This document shows, piece by piece, positions 35,390-48,400 of a DNA stretch of 64,000 bases. How positions within the stretch are numbered: the stretch's first letter is position 1; each line of letters starts with the position of its first letter. The DNA comes from Diadema setosum (Eukaryota; Echinodermata; Echinoidea; Diadematoida; Diadematidae). Made by a program: the position numbers and the translations under genes. Location: positions 22,072,034 to 22,136,033 of the forward strand of contig CM067069.1 in NCBI GenBank assembly GCA_033980235.1. The letters run 5' to 3'. Under the pieces are notes generated by a model that was given only the letters and a program-made list of their open reading frames with translations, was not told the origin of the DNA and ran no database searches.

Positions 35390-37765
35390 AGAGGCATCAA
35401 TGGGGGGGGGGGTGGAGAGATGGTTCCCGCGGATAAAGTGGGACGAACAAAAGAGAAAAATGTAGCTACAAACGGCAGTTTTTGGAGTGTATAATGTCAA
35501 AATTTTCAAGCTCGCTCGCTCCGCTCGCTCGCATTCTCCTGATGTTGCTGATAGTGACTGACAGCAGTTGCGCCCAGTGCGCCCCCCTTAATTTCCAAAG
35601 CGAAAAATTTATCTACAAACGCCAGTTTTGGGACTGAAAAATGTCAAAATTTTCAAGCTCGCTTGCTTCGCTCGCTCGCATTTAATCATTATTCCATTCT
35701 CCTGAGATTGCTGCCAGTAATTGCCAGCAGTTTTCGCCCGAATCGCCCCCTTAATTTCCAAAGCGAAAAATATAGCTACAAACGGCAGTTTGGGGATTGT
35801 AAAATGTCAAAATTTTCCATTTCGCTTCGCTCGCTCGCATTTAATCATTATTCCATTCTCCTGATGTTGCAGCCAGTAATTGCTAGCAGTTTTCGCCCGG
35901 TGTGCCCCCCTTAATTTCCAAAGCGAAAATTATAGCTACAAACGGCAGTGTTTGGACTGTAAAATGTCAAAATTTTCAAGCTCGCTCGCTTCGCTCGCTC
36001 GCATTTAATCGTTATTCCACTCTCCTGATGTTGCTGCCAGTAATTGCCAGCAGTTTTCGCCCGGTGCCACCCCTTAATTTCCAAAGCGAAAAATATAGCT
36101 GTATACAAACGGCAGTTTTGGGACTGTAAAATGTCAAAATTTTCAAGCTCGCTCGCTTCGCTCGCTCGCATTTAATCATTATTCCATTCTCCTGATGTTG
36201 CTGCCAGTATTTGCCAGCAGTTTTCGCCCGGTGCGCCCCCCTTAATTTCCAAAGCGAAAAATATAGCTACAAACGGCAGTGTTTGGACTGTAAAATGTCA
36301 AAATTTTCAAGCTCGCTCGCTTCGCTCGCTCGCATAGATTATTATTCCATTCTCCTGATGTTGCTGTCAGTAATTGCCAGCAGTTTTCGCCCGGTGCCCC
36401 CCCCTTAATTTCCAAAGCGAAAAATATAGCTACAAACGGCAGTTTTGGGACTGTAAAATGTCAAAATTTTCAAGCTTGCTCGCTTCGCTCGCTCGCATTT
36501 AATCATTATTCCATTCTCCTGATGTTGCTGCCAGTAATTGCCAGCAGTTTTCGCCCGGTGCGCCCCCCTTAGTTTCCAAAGCGAAAAAATATAGCTTCAA
36601 TCGGCAGTTTGGGGACTGTAAAAATGTCAACATTTTCAAGCTCGCTCGCATTTAATCATTATTCCATTCTCCTGATGTTGCTGCCAGTAATTGCCAGCAG
36701 TTTTCGCCCGGTGCCCCGCCCCCCCTTAATTTCCAAAGCGAAAAATATAGCTACAAACGGCAGTTTTGGGACTGTAAAATGTCAAAATTTTCAAGCTTGC
36801 TCGCTTCGCTCGCTCGCATTTAATCATTATTCCATTCTCCTGATGTTGCTGCCAGTAATTGCCAGCAGTTTTCGCCCGGTGCGCCCCCCTTAGTTTCCAA
36901 AGCGAAAAAATATAGCTTCAATCGGCAGTTTGGGGACTGTAAAAATGTCAACATTTTCAAGCTCGCTCGCTTCGCTCGCTCGCATTTAAAATCATTATTC
37001 CATTCTCCTGATGTTGCTGCCAGTAATTGCCAGCAGTTTTCGCCCGGTGCGCCCCCCCTTAGTTTCCAAAGCGAAAAATATAGCTTCTAATCGGCAGTTT
37101 GGGGACTGTAAAATGTCAACATTTTCAAGCTTGCTCGCTTCGCTCGCTCGCATTTAATCATTATTCCATTCTCCTGATGTTGCTGCCAGTAATTGCCAGC
37201 AGTTTTCGCCCGGTGCGCCCCCCTTAGTTTCCAAAGCGAAAAAATATAGCTTCAATCGGCAGTTTGGGGACTGTAAAAATGTCAACATTTTCAAGCTCGC
37301 TCGCTTCGCTCGCTCGCATTTAAAATCATTATTCCATTCTCCTGATGTTGCTGCCAGTAATTGCCAGCAGTTTTCGCCCGGTGCGCCCCCCTTAGTTTCC
37401 AAAGCGAAAAATATAGCTTCAATCGGCAGTTTGGGGACTGTAAAATGTCAACATTTTCAAGCTCGCTCGCATTTAATCATTATTCCATTCTCCTGATGTT
37501 GCTGCCAGTAATTGCCAGCAGGTTTCGCCCGGTGCGCCCTCCTTAATTTCCAAAGCGAAAAATATAGCTACAAACGGCAGTTTGGGGACTGTAAGAATCA
37601 AAATTTTTAAGCTCGCTCGCTTCGCTCGCTCGCATTTAATCGCTATGCCATTCTCCTGATATTATTGCCAGTAATTTTATCCCGGTGCGCCCCCGCCCCC
37701 TTACTTTCCAAAGCGAAGAATATAGTTACAAACGGCAGTTTTTGGGACTGTAAAATGTCAAAATT
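35390..37765 (+). repeat. Satellite-like array, about 164-bp unit, 14 copies
   Basis: The anchor TCTCCTGATGTTGCTG (or close variants) recurs at 35535, 35698, 35857, 36021, 36188, 36351, 36515, 36668, 36836, 37004, 37170, 37338, 37489 and 37652. Each unit also has TTGCCAGCAGTTTTCGCCCG, TTTCCAAAGCGAAAAATATA, ACTGTAAAATGTCAAAATTT and CTCGCTTCGCTCGCTCGCAT. Middle copies fall into two alternating subtypes (TTAATTTCC versus TTAGTTTCC). Frames across it repeat the same peptide and are not genes. Confidence 0.9.
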
Positions 37766-38535
37766 TTCAATGCAAAAAGATTTCACCGTGGGAGGGGGAA
37801 ATCCCCCTACCATACCCTCCCCCCCCCCCCCCGCTTGCTTCGCTCCCTCACATAACCGCTCCTCCTAAGATCAAATCCTGTCTACGCCGGTGATAGGCCC
37901 CATTATTTAGTAGGCCTTCACAGTGATGTCGCACAGGCGGAGCAAGAGAGCCTGAAATACCACGAGTTAGTCATTCAATAATATATTGTGAATATTTCAT
38001 TTTCTTATTGTTTTTTTAAAGAAAAGAAAAGAAAATTTTCACCAAAAGTGTGCACCAGATCGCTGAATTTCAGGTCTGAAAATGCAAAATCTTCCACGTG
38101 TGGGAGAGGGATACCCCCCCCCCCCCCCCACACACACACACATACCCGGTCGTTCCGCTCCCTCTCATAGGTATTAAAAAAAAAATGTTTTCATACTTTT
38201 AAGGTCTGATTTTCCGCCGAAAGTCATCTGACAAGCAAAAAAACAAAACAAAACAAAAGCAACAAGAACAAAAAGTCTTCATATTTTTGCTGCCACTTTT
38301 CTCCCACTTTATATTTCATGCAGAAGAGTGGGGCATCTGATCCCTATAAAGTGTGTATGTGTGGGGGGGGAGGGGGGCACAAAGCTTCTCCCCCCACCCC
38401 CCCCCCCCCCCAAAAAAAAAAAAAAAAAAAAAAAAAAGGCTGCGCCGGTTCGGTTATGGGCTTGTAATCGTGGTGATGGTGACCATCCCCCCCCCCCCCC
38501 CCCCCCCACTCCTCAGTACGGATTTACGCCGTTGC
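37766..38535 (+). repeat. Repeat C fragments with long C and A runs
   Basis: Contains GTGGGAGGGGGAAATCCCCC, CGCTTGCTTCGCTCCCTC, GTGTGCACCAGATCGCTGAA, C-runs near 38115, 38400 and 38490 and an A-run at 38413-38437. The edge GTACGGATTTACGCCGTT matches the one at 26647. Confidence 0.6.
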
Positions 38536-39630
38536 TTTGCACCAATCGATTGGGCTCTGGGCCGCTGATCAAAGAGCCCGCAACAGACACCTTGCCCTGC
38601 GTGGCCCCGCGGCTGGTCACCCCAGGCCTGGTTCATTCGAAGGCCCCATCGGGCATCCTAGCTGCCTAGCAAGGACATCACATCGCAAGATCAGCAGACC
38701 GTACGTACAGCAGCGGGCGGCATTTTTAACGGCTTCAATGATCCGCCGCTCCGATCCGCCGTTTGAGTACGGCCTGTCTCGGCCTTGCGTCCGTACTACG
38801 GCCGCGCGTCGCGGATTTGTTTTGAACACACGAATGAAGAAGACCAAACCGATGCTGCAGCAGTTCCCTGTTCTGTGTGATCAAGTGATGGATAACCTAT
38901 AGCAGGTAAAGAAAATCGATGTTTCAAGTATTAGTAGACATAGGTGCATGTAATGTTTGTTACCTCAAATAACAAATAGATTCGAGTTTTGACAGGCTCG
39001 AACCATGAACCAGAGCTAGAAAGGTGGTACTGCTTCACCAAGTCAGTACTTCAGTCCCGCGTGTTCAAATACGTGTTATTGAAATACTGTGTAGTTTACA
39101 TCTATTGCAGCAGCCTGCATAGCCCATAGGCTAGGCCCCCTACGTAAAAATAGGTGCATGAAACATGATGTGTGGGACAGAATCCCAACAATTTATTTTT
39201 TTTAAGGTAAGCTTGATGGTCCACAATGACACACATCATCATTACTCCTAGCTTGTGCTCAGCGTCAGACAGACGGGGGCCTCGCCATCTGATCAAAGTG
39301 GGGAACCACAACACAAAACTAGTTAGGCCTACTACAATTTCCAGTACAAAACTTAGGCCTAACAATTTGTTCATTTTATCATATAGTAGGGAGTTCGATG
39401 AAACGGCGCTTTCTGAATTTATATCTGTGAATTTATATCTGTGAAATTCGATGTTGCCAACTCGCCGATTAAAACTTTTTCCAATGGTATTTTACCTTTC
39501 TTTTCGAAGACATCTGCGTGTAGCCAAGAAGTTGCTTGTTCTTTTGATACCAATTACTTGAATTGAATCTCCAGAAAAGTGGAAATAGAGAGTGTTGAAA
39601 TCCTCTTACATCTGAACACTACTCGAACGC
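38536..39630. other. GC-rich then AT-rich unassigned region
   Basis: 38540-38905 is CpG-rich and open for 121 codons on + but resembles no protein known to me; its codons look non-coding. It ends near a possible donor, GTAAAG at 38906, so it could be a noncoding first exon. The rest shows TAGGCCTA-rich sequence and no repeat family. Confidence 0.3.
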
Positions 39631-39635
39631 AGGAG

Positions 39636-39817
39636 GCCGCCATTTTGAAAAAATTTTCTGACTGACCTCTGCTCTTCGATATTACTTCCGAGGTATCAAA
39701 CTCTCATAAGGCACGTTGTGATGGTAATCACACGCTTCGGGAGATTCTAAGCTTTCATATGGTACCAAGATTGCCGGGTATTAGAGCATTTTTTCCGCTT
39801 TTCAAAGCTGAAGAAAA
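39636..39817 (+). promoter_or_regulatory. Candidate CNTRL promoter / first noncoding exon
   Basis: GCCGCCATTTTG at 39636-39647 is a strong YY1-type motif, common just downstream of start sites of TATA-less promoters. A GTAAGT donor follows at 39818, which could splice to the CNTRL acceptor at 42283. Alternatives are the donors at 38906 and 40764. This is inference from motif and position only. Confidence 0.3.
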
Positions 39818-40058
39818 GTAAGTTTTTAATTTTGGGGTCTATTTATAATTATAATTATAATAATAATTTAAATACCAACCACAACAGCAACAAGCATCAC
39901 AAAAATACCAAAAACAGACAGACGAACAAAAAAGAAAATCTTATCATGCATACAGGACGTGTGAGACATGTTCAGCTCGCACCTCCCTGAACTCTCACAT
40001 GTCTTCACCATACACCAGGCAAAGGAGGCAAGTTATTTCACCAAGATTAGGTCCTATA

Positions 40059-40090
40059 TACAGGGTGGCCCAAAAAGAACGGAACACCTA
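40059..40090. repeat. Possible mariner-type element end
   Basis: TACAGGGTGGCCCAAAAAG followed by AACGGAACACC resembles the end of Tc1/mariner-like elements. I found no matching inverted end downstream. Confidence 0.3.
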
Positions 40091-40099
40091 AGATCTTTA

Positions 40100-42283
40100 A
40101 TTTCAGCAATATTGTTGCAAATATGTCATTATTTTGCATAATATTAAAAAGGCCATTCTTTTTCCAATACAATGACACCAAGTTCTTTAATTTTAGTTAA
40201 TGTGTTATGATTTTAGGACAATTTTTGTCAACCCCTTGCAATTTCCAAAATGTGATCATTTTGCACTCTCAGAGATACCGAAACCAGCGACAATTTGGCT
40301 TGTCATAGAACCAGTAGCGTTCACAATGTGTGGAATGTGGGGCAGACGATGACAATCACACCGATCAGACTGACCTCTTTACGTAAGAGTTCATTTACTT
40401 GTTCATTGGGGCACTGATCCCTTGTAGTCCCGTGTTGAGTGATAGGGAAAACCCTCGGGGCAAAGTGCCCACTCCTTTTTTTGTCTCACCTCCCTGATTG
40501 AAAAAAAAATTGACACTCTCTAGCGCAGTCCCCGACTGTCGCTACGTCGGGGTTCATCATTGCAGAATTCAAAATGGCGCGTTGACCACTCAGCAAATCC
40601 AAACTATGCGTGCACGTGCGTGGCTGGAAGTGCAGCGATCTACTGCGTGCGTGCGCCCTTTTTAGCAGCACGGTCAACAGCGTGACCTTTAAAATTGTAT
40701 TCCCGATCGCATGAACTCCCAATTTGTACCGTTCGCACATGCTGCATATAATCTTCATTTTCGGTAAGTTGTGAAATGTGTATATGTCAATATTGATAAC
40801 ATAGCTATTTAGTGTCATTAATGAAGATTACATGTAATGAGTTTGAGGTGACAAAAAATGATGTCAAGTATCAAAACTCAAAGCGATCACTGAGCTCTCT
40901 TTGTGTTGTGGGCCATTCCGGTACAGCCCTGACGCTATTTATACAGCGACTGGGCTGTGTATAGATACATTATTCCAAATTGGCTCAAGATCCTTGGAAG
41001 TGACTGTAAGATGGGTACTATATACCATCAAGGGCAAAGTGGTATAACTTTTAGCAATGTCTATGCGCAAATCCATGAGATACGGACTTCTTAGCCACAA
41101 GAGGGGAAAAAAGGCTAGAGTCTCACACCAGAAAAATAAAATTGGGCAACTCTACTGGCTCTGAGGCTCATTTCATACAGAGATTGGCATTAGACAGTGT
41201 ACAAGCCATGCAATAAAAAATGCTGCGCCAGTAAATAAGGAGAAACATCAGACGATCTTGGTATGTGATGTTCAAGAGTTAATTGGCCGTGACCGAGTCA
41301 ACGGCACACACGTAACACATAGCGCGCACAACCACAGAACTCTCTGTGCGCACAACACATGGAAACCGATCAGAGTATGGAAAGCCACTTTATACAACAT
41401 AACTACAATTAATGGCGTGATCCCTTTCTTCTTTCCTCCCATTACTGAAATGATGGTACTACCCTGTACATACAATCTACACTAAACTTCTGTTTCTGAA
41501 ATAGCCTTGATCAACAACATGGTGTCAGGTTATGCATGAACAAGACGACCATACGCATTATCCTTCACACCACATAGGGCCTAACTTTGAACAATGTAAC
41601 CAAACAAACCAACTATTAGTATTAACATCCTTCTCACTGAATAAGGCCAAAAAAAAAAAAAATTGGGCAAGTATTTTTGAACAATGGTAAATGCTTTCCC
41701 AAATTAGGCAAGCAAAAACTTTTGAAGTCACCTTTTTTTTTTCACTTATTCCCCCAAACAAACCCACAAAGTCAACCATACAGAAGCCCTAAGATAATGG
41801 CTTTTTTGTGCTGCAACCTGCAACAAACTTTATAATTCATTTCATCAACTTTCAAACACACCAGTGCAATGCAATGGCAACACTTGATCGGACCAAGTTT
41901 GTAGCTCCATTGTGATTAGGCATGCAAATCAATGTGTGCTGTTCATTCAAATGATTGTGTTTTATTAAGCCCTTGACTAACCTATGATTTTCTATATTAT
42001 TTCCATGTAATTTGGACTTTCTTTTTGGGCAAGTGAAATTAGTGTTCAGGCAAGTGTTTTGCATCAAATTTGAAAATCTGCTTGCCCGACGGGGCAAGTG
42101 GTAAAGTAAAGCTACGATAAATAGTTTTCTTTTGACAATAATTGCTTGGAAATTATTTGTAATAATAGTCACTCTAAAAGAAAGTGCTCTGCCAATTCAG
42201 AAGATCTTATTTTTGATTATGATGAATTTCATTATTTTTCATATGATTCTCTACTTTGATGTCAACCCTAAAATTCTACCTAG
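40100..42283. other. Region upstream of the CNTRL coding exons
   Basis: Includes a CpG-containing stretch at 40500-40700 with a possible donor at 40764, and AT-rich DNA. Short frames on either strand show no similarity. Confidence 0.35.
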
Positions 42284-42466
42284 GGCAGTCAATCTTATTG
42301 TGGGAGACTGAAGATGCTGAAGAAACTGCCATGAAGAAAACACAAGGAAATGCTGTGAGAAAGAGACTAGGTGCTGGTGGAACCAAGAAACTCCCAAAGA
42401 CTCCACAGAGGTCCACATCCACCAGGATCCTAGCTTCATCCGTTAGCCGTGATATCCATGAAGATG
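42284..42466 (+). CDS. CNTRL: CNTRL exon with start codon
   Basis: The acceptor TTCTACCTAG ends at 42283. A 47-nt 5'UTR part is followed by ATG at 42331. The start MKKTQGNAVRKRL fits the vertebrate MKKGSQ start, which is why I choose it although the frame is open upstream. A 6-codon upstream ORF begins at 42314 and its TGA overlaps the start (ATGA). The coding part is rich in Lys, Arg, Ser and Thr. The donor is GTATGT, phase 1. Confidence 0.82.
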
Positions 42467-45400
42467 GTATGTGCCCTCTGTCTTTTTGGATCATGGAAAA
42501 ATTAGCCTTTGTTGGGTGTGTTGCTTCATGTAAAAATAATGGACATTGCATATTGCAGTGAAGTAAAACTAATCATAATGGGACAATACCAAGGAACATA
42601 TATTTTTCGACAGATAACAGGCAATTAACTTAAAAACTTCATTTCATTTAAAAAAAAATAATGATGGTGGTACTAATTATGATAATTGTCATAAAAACTA
42701 CAGTAATGATAATGGTAATAATGAAATATATTCCCAAGGATCTACATTCGTCATTGCAAAAACCCAATGTGTTTCATCTATGTGTGAGAAAGGCATTAGG
42801 AAATCATTGATTTGAACATTTATATGCCTCCCCACAAAGTGTTGCCAGAGACATAATTGCCCGAATTCACGAAGGTGGTACAAATGAAACCATGGTTTAA
42901 ACCATGGACAAAAACCATGGAGCGCCAAGTGTCGCATGGGATATTTCGTTACAAAATCAGTCATTTCATCGATGAAATGATTATTTTGTAACGAAATGAC
43001 AACATTTTGTAACTAAATGAACATTTCGTCTACGAAATGATAATTTCGTTAACGAAACGGTCATTTTGTTGACAAAATGACCAATTTAGTAACAAAATAT
43101 TCCGTGCGACACTTGGCGCTCCATGGTTTTTGTCCATGGTTTAAACCATGGTTTCATTTGTACCACCTTCGTGAATTCGGGCCATTGTTTTCAAGTTGTC
43201 TGTCCATCCATCCATAATCAATTTCTTGCACAGCAAAATTTAAGAACCATTTGAGATCTCTGAGCCATATTTGGCATTAAACTTTTGGCGCAGGCAGGTC
43301 ATAGGTCGAGGCCAAATACTAAAACAGGGCTGCACACTAACCCATTTTTCCTAATGGTCCGACCTGTCTGTTGAACCATAAGGTACCCAGTTTTTCCTTC
43401 TTTTAGTGGTCAATTCCTGAAAAAATTACTGGTCCAACAATGATTTTCAACCGGTCAGGAACCATCGGACCAGTGCCAGTGTGCAGCATTGGCCAAGATA
43501 TCACTATTTTCCCTTTATCTCTGCAATGCTTTAATGTGTCATCATGAAACTCAGTGTGTACATGTATTGCCAAATTAAGATTCTCTAAGGAAAGTTTAAG
43601 AAAGGTCAAAGGTCAGGTAAAAATGCTAAAATTTCACTTTTTTCCTCCATATATTGGAAATGGCTGAATGTACCTTCATGAAACTTAGTACATACGATGT
43701 CTACATGTATAATATTACATTGATATTGATTCTCTTTAGAAGTTTTTGGTCACGAGGTCAAGGTCAAGGATCAGAGGTCAGGTTGAAATGCTAAGATTAT
43801 ACTTTTTATGCTGAAATTGACTGAATGCATTTTACACTTACACTGTAGCATATTAATAGACTTTGTATGCATTCCTGCACAGTGATAATATAGGGAAAGT
43901 TTTTGGACGTGAGATCAACTGTTGAGTGAATATGCTAAAATTTCACTTGTTTTCAATATTTTGAAAGTGGCTATGTATGAAGGATAATGCAATGTTGTTA
44001 TTAAAGGGATTATTCTTCAGAGTTGTGAAGTCTGTGGTTTTCCTGAACATATGAACTCCTAAAATTAAGAGAAAACCAAGAAATGCCCAGGTTCTCTTTA
44101 AAAAATAATGTACCAGAGATATGCAAAGCTGTGCAGTGGCCACTCTTTTTCATTGCCTCTTTTTTGTTGACAGAACCTGCAGCAAAATCTCCTGTTCGCT
44201 ATATAACTGAGGGACTTATCAGGAAGGCAACTGGCAAGGAGAGCCTCAATGATGTCCTCTCTTTGCACCTGTCAGTCAGAAAGGAGGATGGGAAGAAAAT
44301 CAGAGTAAGAAAACTCATTAAATTGCAATGAACTACAGAACAGAGACTTTTTCTCCTGTATGTTTTGTACTGGTAAAGAAAAATGATTATCAATTACCAT
44401 TTGAATCCATATTTCTTCCATCAAAAAAAAAAGGGGGGAACATGAATTGTGTAAATTAGTAGATGATATTATAAAGTGATAGGCATTATTCAGTGATAGC
44501 ATTAGCAGAAGTTGTTCAGTTTGATGATGACGATGTTGATGATGATGATGAAACAACATTTGTATAGCGCCATTTATCTGTAGAAACATTCAAAGGCACC
44601 CAGCTCCCACAATGTGTCACACATCATTCACAAAGTTGCTGAAAAAGATAAGTCTTCAGTTCAAATTTGAAAGTATTTAGGCTGTTGCAATTCTGAAGGG
44701 CGACTGGTAGAGAGTTCCACCGATGTGGCGCAACAGAAGAGAAGGCTCTATCCCCATACATTTTTAGGCGGGTAGTGGGAACATGGAGAGGCAGTCCAGT
44801 ACAATGTAGTCCTGGTCATCACTGATGTACACTGATAAAAAAGCAAAGTAGTGAGGAGACAAGTTATGGAGAGCCTTATAAGCCTTATAATTTGCGAGCA
44901 TTATTTCATCACAACATTAAGAATAATAATAATTTTTAAATGTTAAAGGGGGCCTGAAATCCACAAATTTGAGCTCTGAGAGGGCTAAGATGTGTTTATT
45001 CTTTGATATTCTTTCACCAGTTGTTTGTAGAAAGCACCTGTGTGAGAGAGAAACCACTTTTGCCACCCTGATATTGCACGTTTTGAAGTTCCTAAGCCCC
45101 GCCCCTAAAAAGAGTCAACTTTCGACAAACGCGAGTCACATGACCGCTAGCCTTTTGTCAAGGCCCTCTCGCTGTATGGTGAAGAGAGCCCAGCTGAGTG
45201 GGGTTGCGCGAGGGCCTTTTGAGATCTGCTTCGCATCCTTTTGTTAGCCCTCTGAATTACTGACTTTTGCTCCCCGATTTCGCGAGCAAAAATCGACCAA
45301 TCAGCGTGTCTGTCTGCTAGAACCCGATTTGAATAGAGCGAATGCACGCCGCTGCCGCAGACCTCACAGAACTCTACACACTGAGTGTGTAGAGTTCCGT

Positions 45401-48400
45401 GGCAGACCTCCTCGGGTGATCAGTGATGCATGCGAACAGGCATGACAACACCAAGGCTGAGGATGCGGGGAGCGCGCCATTCCATTGGTTGACCGGAACC
45501 CATTAAAATGAGTATTCAGAAGGGTTCACGTGTCATGAATAGTAATGTATGAAGCGGATCTCAAAAGGCCCTCACACTGGCGCGCTCGGCTGGGCTCACT
45601 TCGCTTGCCCATTACAGCGAGAGGGCCTTGACAAAAGGCTACGTGACTCCATACGTCATCTCAAGAATGAAGCTTTCGTAGCAGACGACAGCTGACAACA
45701 TTTAGCCAATGTTCGAAGCACTCGTACCGCATATACCCGGTCTTACCCGTACACATACCCCGCTGTTGTCGTGTGTTGATTGCTCACAAGACGTTGGGTT
45801 GTCAAACGTTTGATTGTAAGAAAATATTGTTTTAGATCTTAGCTGCACCTTGTAAACCATGCCTAGACGATGCATAGTTGCAGGGTGTAGTAACACGGCA
45901 AAGGATGGGGTGAGTCTTCACTCCTTTCCCATAAGATCCAAATGTACGGAAAATTTAGACAGCAAAAGTAAAGCTGACGAGGGCCGACTGAGACGGGCCC
46001 AGCAGCTCAAGCTTGGTATGCAGCGCCCATTTCCTTCGAAGTGGGGCTGCATACCCAGATTGTTATCAAACGAACGCATCAGAAGGCTGAAACCCGATTT
46101 TGCTGCGCCTGTCATTCCAGGCATGGTTTGCAAAAAGTATATGACAAGTTCACCCGGTCAATACTTGCAATACCCCCCCCCCCCCATAATACATGTAATA
46201 CACTAGTAATGTATATCATGTGCCACGTTCCCACGCCTGGCTCAGTCGACACGACGTGCCAAGTTTCACGTATTCTGCTCAAACGCACAAACCCATTCCA
46301 CAGTACGATGAAATAGTTTCTTTTGATTCTATTCCTGTCACGTATAGCTTGCATTTTATGTGGTGACTGACTATCAAGTGGTGTTACGTACTGGCTTTGT
46401 GAGTAAATTCCAGGTTTCTGTAGCTGTTTTGTGTGCAAAAATCTGTGCCTCTACAGTATTGTAGCTATTGGTGATTTGAAAGAAAAAAAAATCATAGATT
46501 TGTCATACAATTTACATGGAATCAAAGCTTGGGATTTTCTCTACAACTATGTTCATTACATGTCCAGGGTAACTAACACTAATAGGCCTATAAAAAAAAA
46601 TAAAGTGACATAGGTTTGAAAAACAGAATATCTTTCACAAAGCATGACTATGTTGCAGTCTCAAAATAATGCGGCACACAGGGGTCTTGCACCATGGCAT
46701 ACCGACAAAGAGTTGATAGGAGAAATGCATGTATGTAAATCAATGAAAGTAGATGAAGTAAAAAACAAAATGATGATACTAATATCAATACAGTAGACGT
46801 TACTTGTAACAATGAATAAAGACTTTGCTCTGAAATTGGAATGATCAGATTTTGTCTCTTGTGTTGACATAAGTAATCATAAAAAATACTGTATTACAAT
46901 TGCTGAACAAACAAAAATCCACATACAGATCTACGCATATTTTGCTGTAATATTTTCAGAACCAATAAAAGGTCTGATTAAAAATTCTGCTCATGTGAAT
47001 GTGCAGAAATTTCTCATTTAGTCTTTATGATCAGATAAAGAGTGGGGATAATAAATGAATGAAACATTATCATTCATCAGCATGAACCTAGTGCAGTGCA
47101 GGCCTTAGGCGCTGTTGTTCGTACATCATCATCGGGAAACCGCCGGGGCTGAGCTTTTATGGTGGGAGCCTGATAACTGCATAGTTCCCCACAATAATTT
47201 GTCCACAATACCGGTAAGTATGATTTTTTTTTTTCATAGTCCATTACCATAATTCAACATCATGCTTATGTAAATATGATTGCTGAAAGTTCCAAGAACT
47301 TATTTTTATTATTTCTTAAGCGAAGCAAATTCTCAATTCTGCTCATGCAGTTCGAGTTCCTAGCTCAGCTCATGAAAAAAACGATAAATGCCGAGGCTAA
47401 GCCTCGTTACATATTATAACTACGGCCAAGGCGCGGTCAAAGTGCGGCGTGGCTAGGCTCGGCTGGCAGTGACAGTAGCAAACGCTCGCTCCCCGGGCCG
47501 ATCAGGGTAATAATAGGCCTACTACTAGTAGTAGCTGCGAAAGTACGGGTAATGGGCAAATCGGTAGCTAGTGAACTACAGTTTTGCTACAAAAACAAAT
47601 AGAAATTCAGTTAAATGAAAACCAACAGTCTGGTGTACCAATCTCTGTTACCAAGCCGCCTTTCAATGTCTTCTCCATCATCAAACCGAGCGACAGCTAT
47701 CTGCACCGTGGACTAGGCAAAACTGCAGGAATTTTGTCACAAACATCTGCATGTTCCGAATCTGAACTTGAAAAGTCAACCCTCTCTTCCACGCTACTAT
47801 CTGATGAATCGCTCATGTTTGGGAAAGGGTTATCCAAAGAAAAATAGTTGTCTTATCTACTGTAGACGAACGACAAAAGCTAATAGAATCTGTATACAAC
47901 ATCGTGCAAATAGAGCTAAGTAGCGTCTGCTCGAACTCGCATCATTCTTGAGATGACGTCGTCAGGACGTACGCATGCCGTTTGCGTGTTTTGACAGAAT
48001 TTCAAGGGGCGTTCGCAGAGCCGTAGCTTCTGTCAAAATAGCACTTTCATTCGTCAGAATCATCAAAAAGTAGTCATAAATGCGAAATCAGCACATAAAA
48101 TTACGTAAAATTGGCCTAAACATGAAAATTAGGCTGATTTGGGCTTCAGGGCCCCTTTAAGGTCATTTCTGTAAGAAAACATGCTGAAAAAAATTAAGTT
48201 GTAGGCATTGCAATCCAATTTGCACAGTCAAGTTGATTTAGATGTAATATTATAATTGCTCAGGCAAAGTGAGTCAAAAGTTGCAAAAAAAAAATAAATA
48301 AATAAATAAATTTCAATAACTGAGGTAACTGTACATCCAGAAATGGATTTATATGACAATAAGCTTTCAAGTTACATAAAATGAGACCCATTTCAGTCAC

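Larger units (their letters stand above)
44947..48156 (+). mobile_element. Kolobok-like TTAA element with THAP-like remnant
   Basis: A 3210-bp unit flanked by TTAA (44943-44946 and 48157-48160). Ends AGGGGGCCTGAA and, inverted, AGGGGCCCTGAA. TTAA duplications, AGGG-type ends and a THAP-type DNA-binding domain are features of the Kolobok superfamily. The interior has a THAP-like frame (45859-46206), a second open frame (47584-47847) and a nested inverted repeat at 45127-45652. No full transposase is present, so it is non-autonomous or dead. Lies in CNTRL intron 2. Confidence 0.7.

Noticed and set aside
35663..37546. Open frames repeating peptides such as SILLMLLPVIASSF
   Set aside because: They are translations of the tandem units, occur in several frames and end with the repeat; no start context or splice pattern supports a gene.
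38537..38902. 121-codon open frame
   Set aside because: No protein similarity, and the open length is explained by CpG-rich composition. Kept only as a possible noncoding exon.
40486..40818. 110-codon minus-strand frame
   Set aside because: No similarity to known proteins and AT/CpG mixed composition; it overlaps the probable promoter area of CNTRL.
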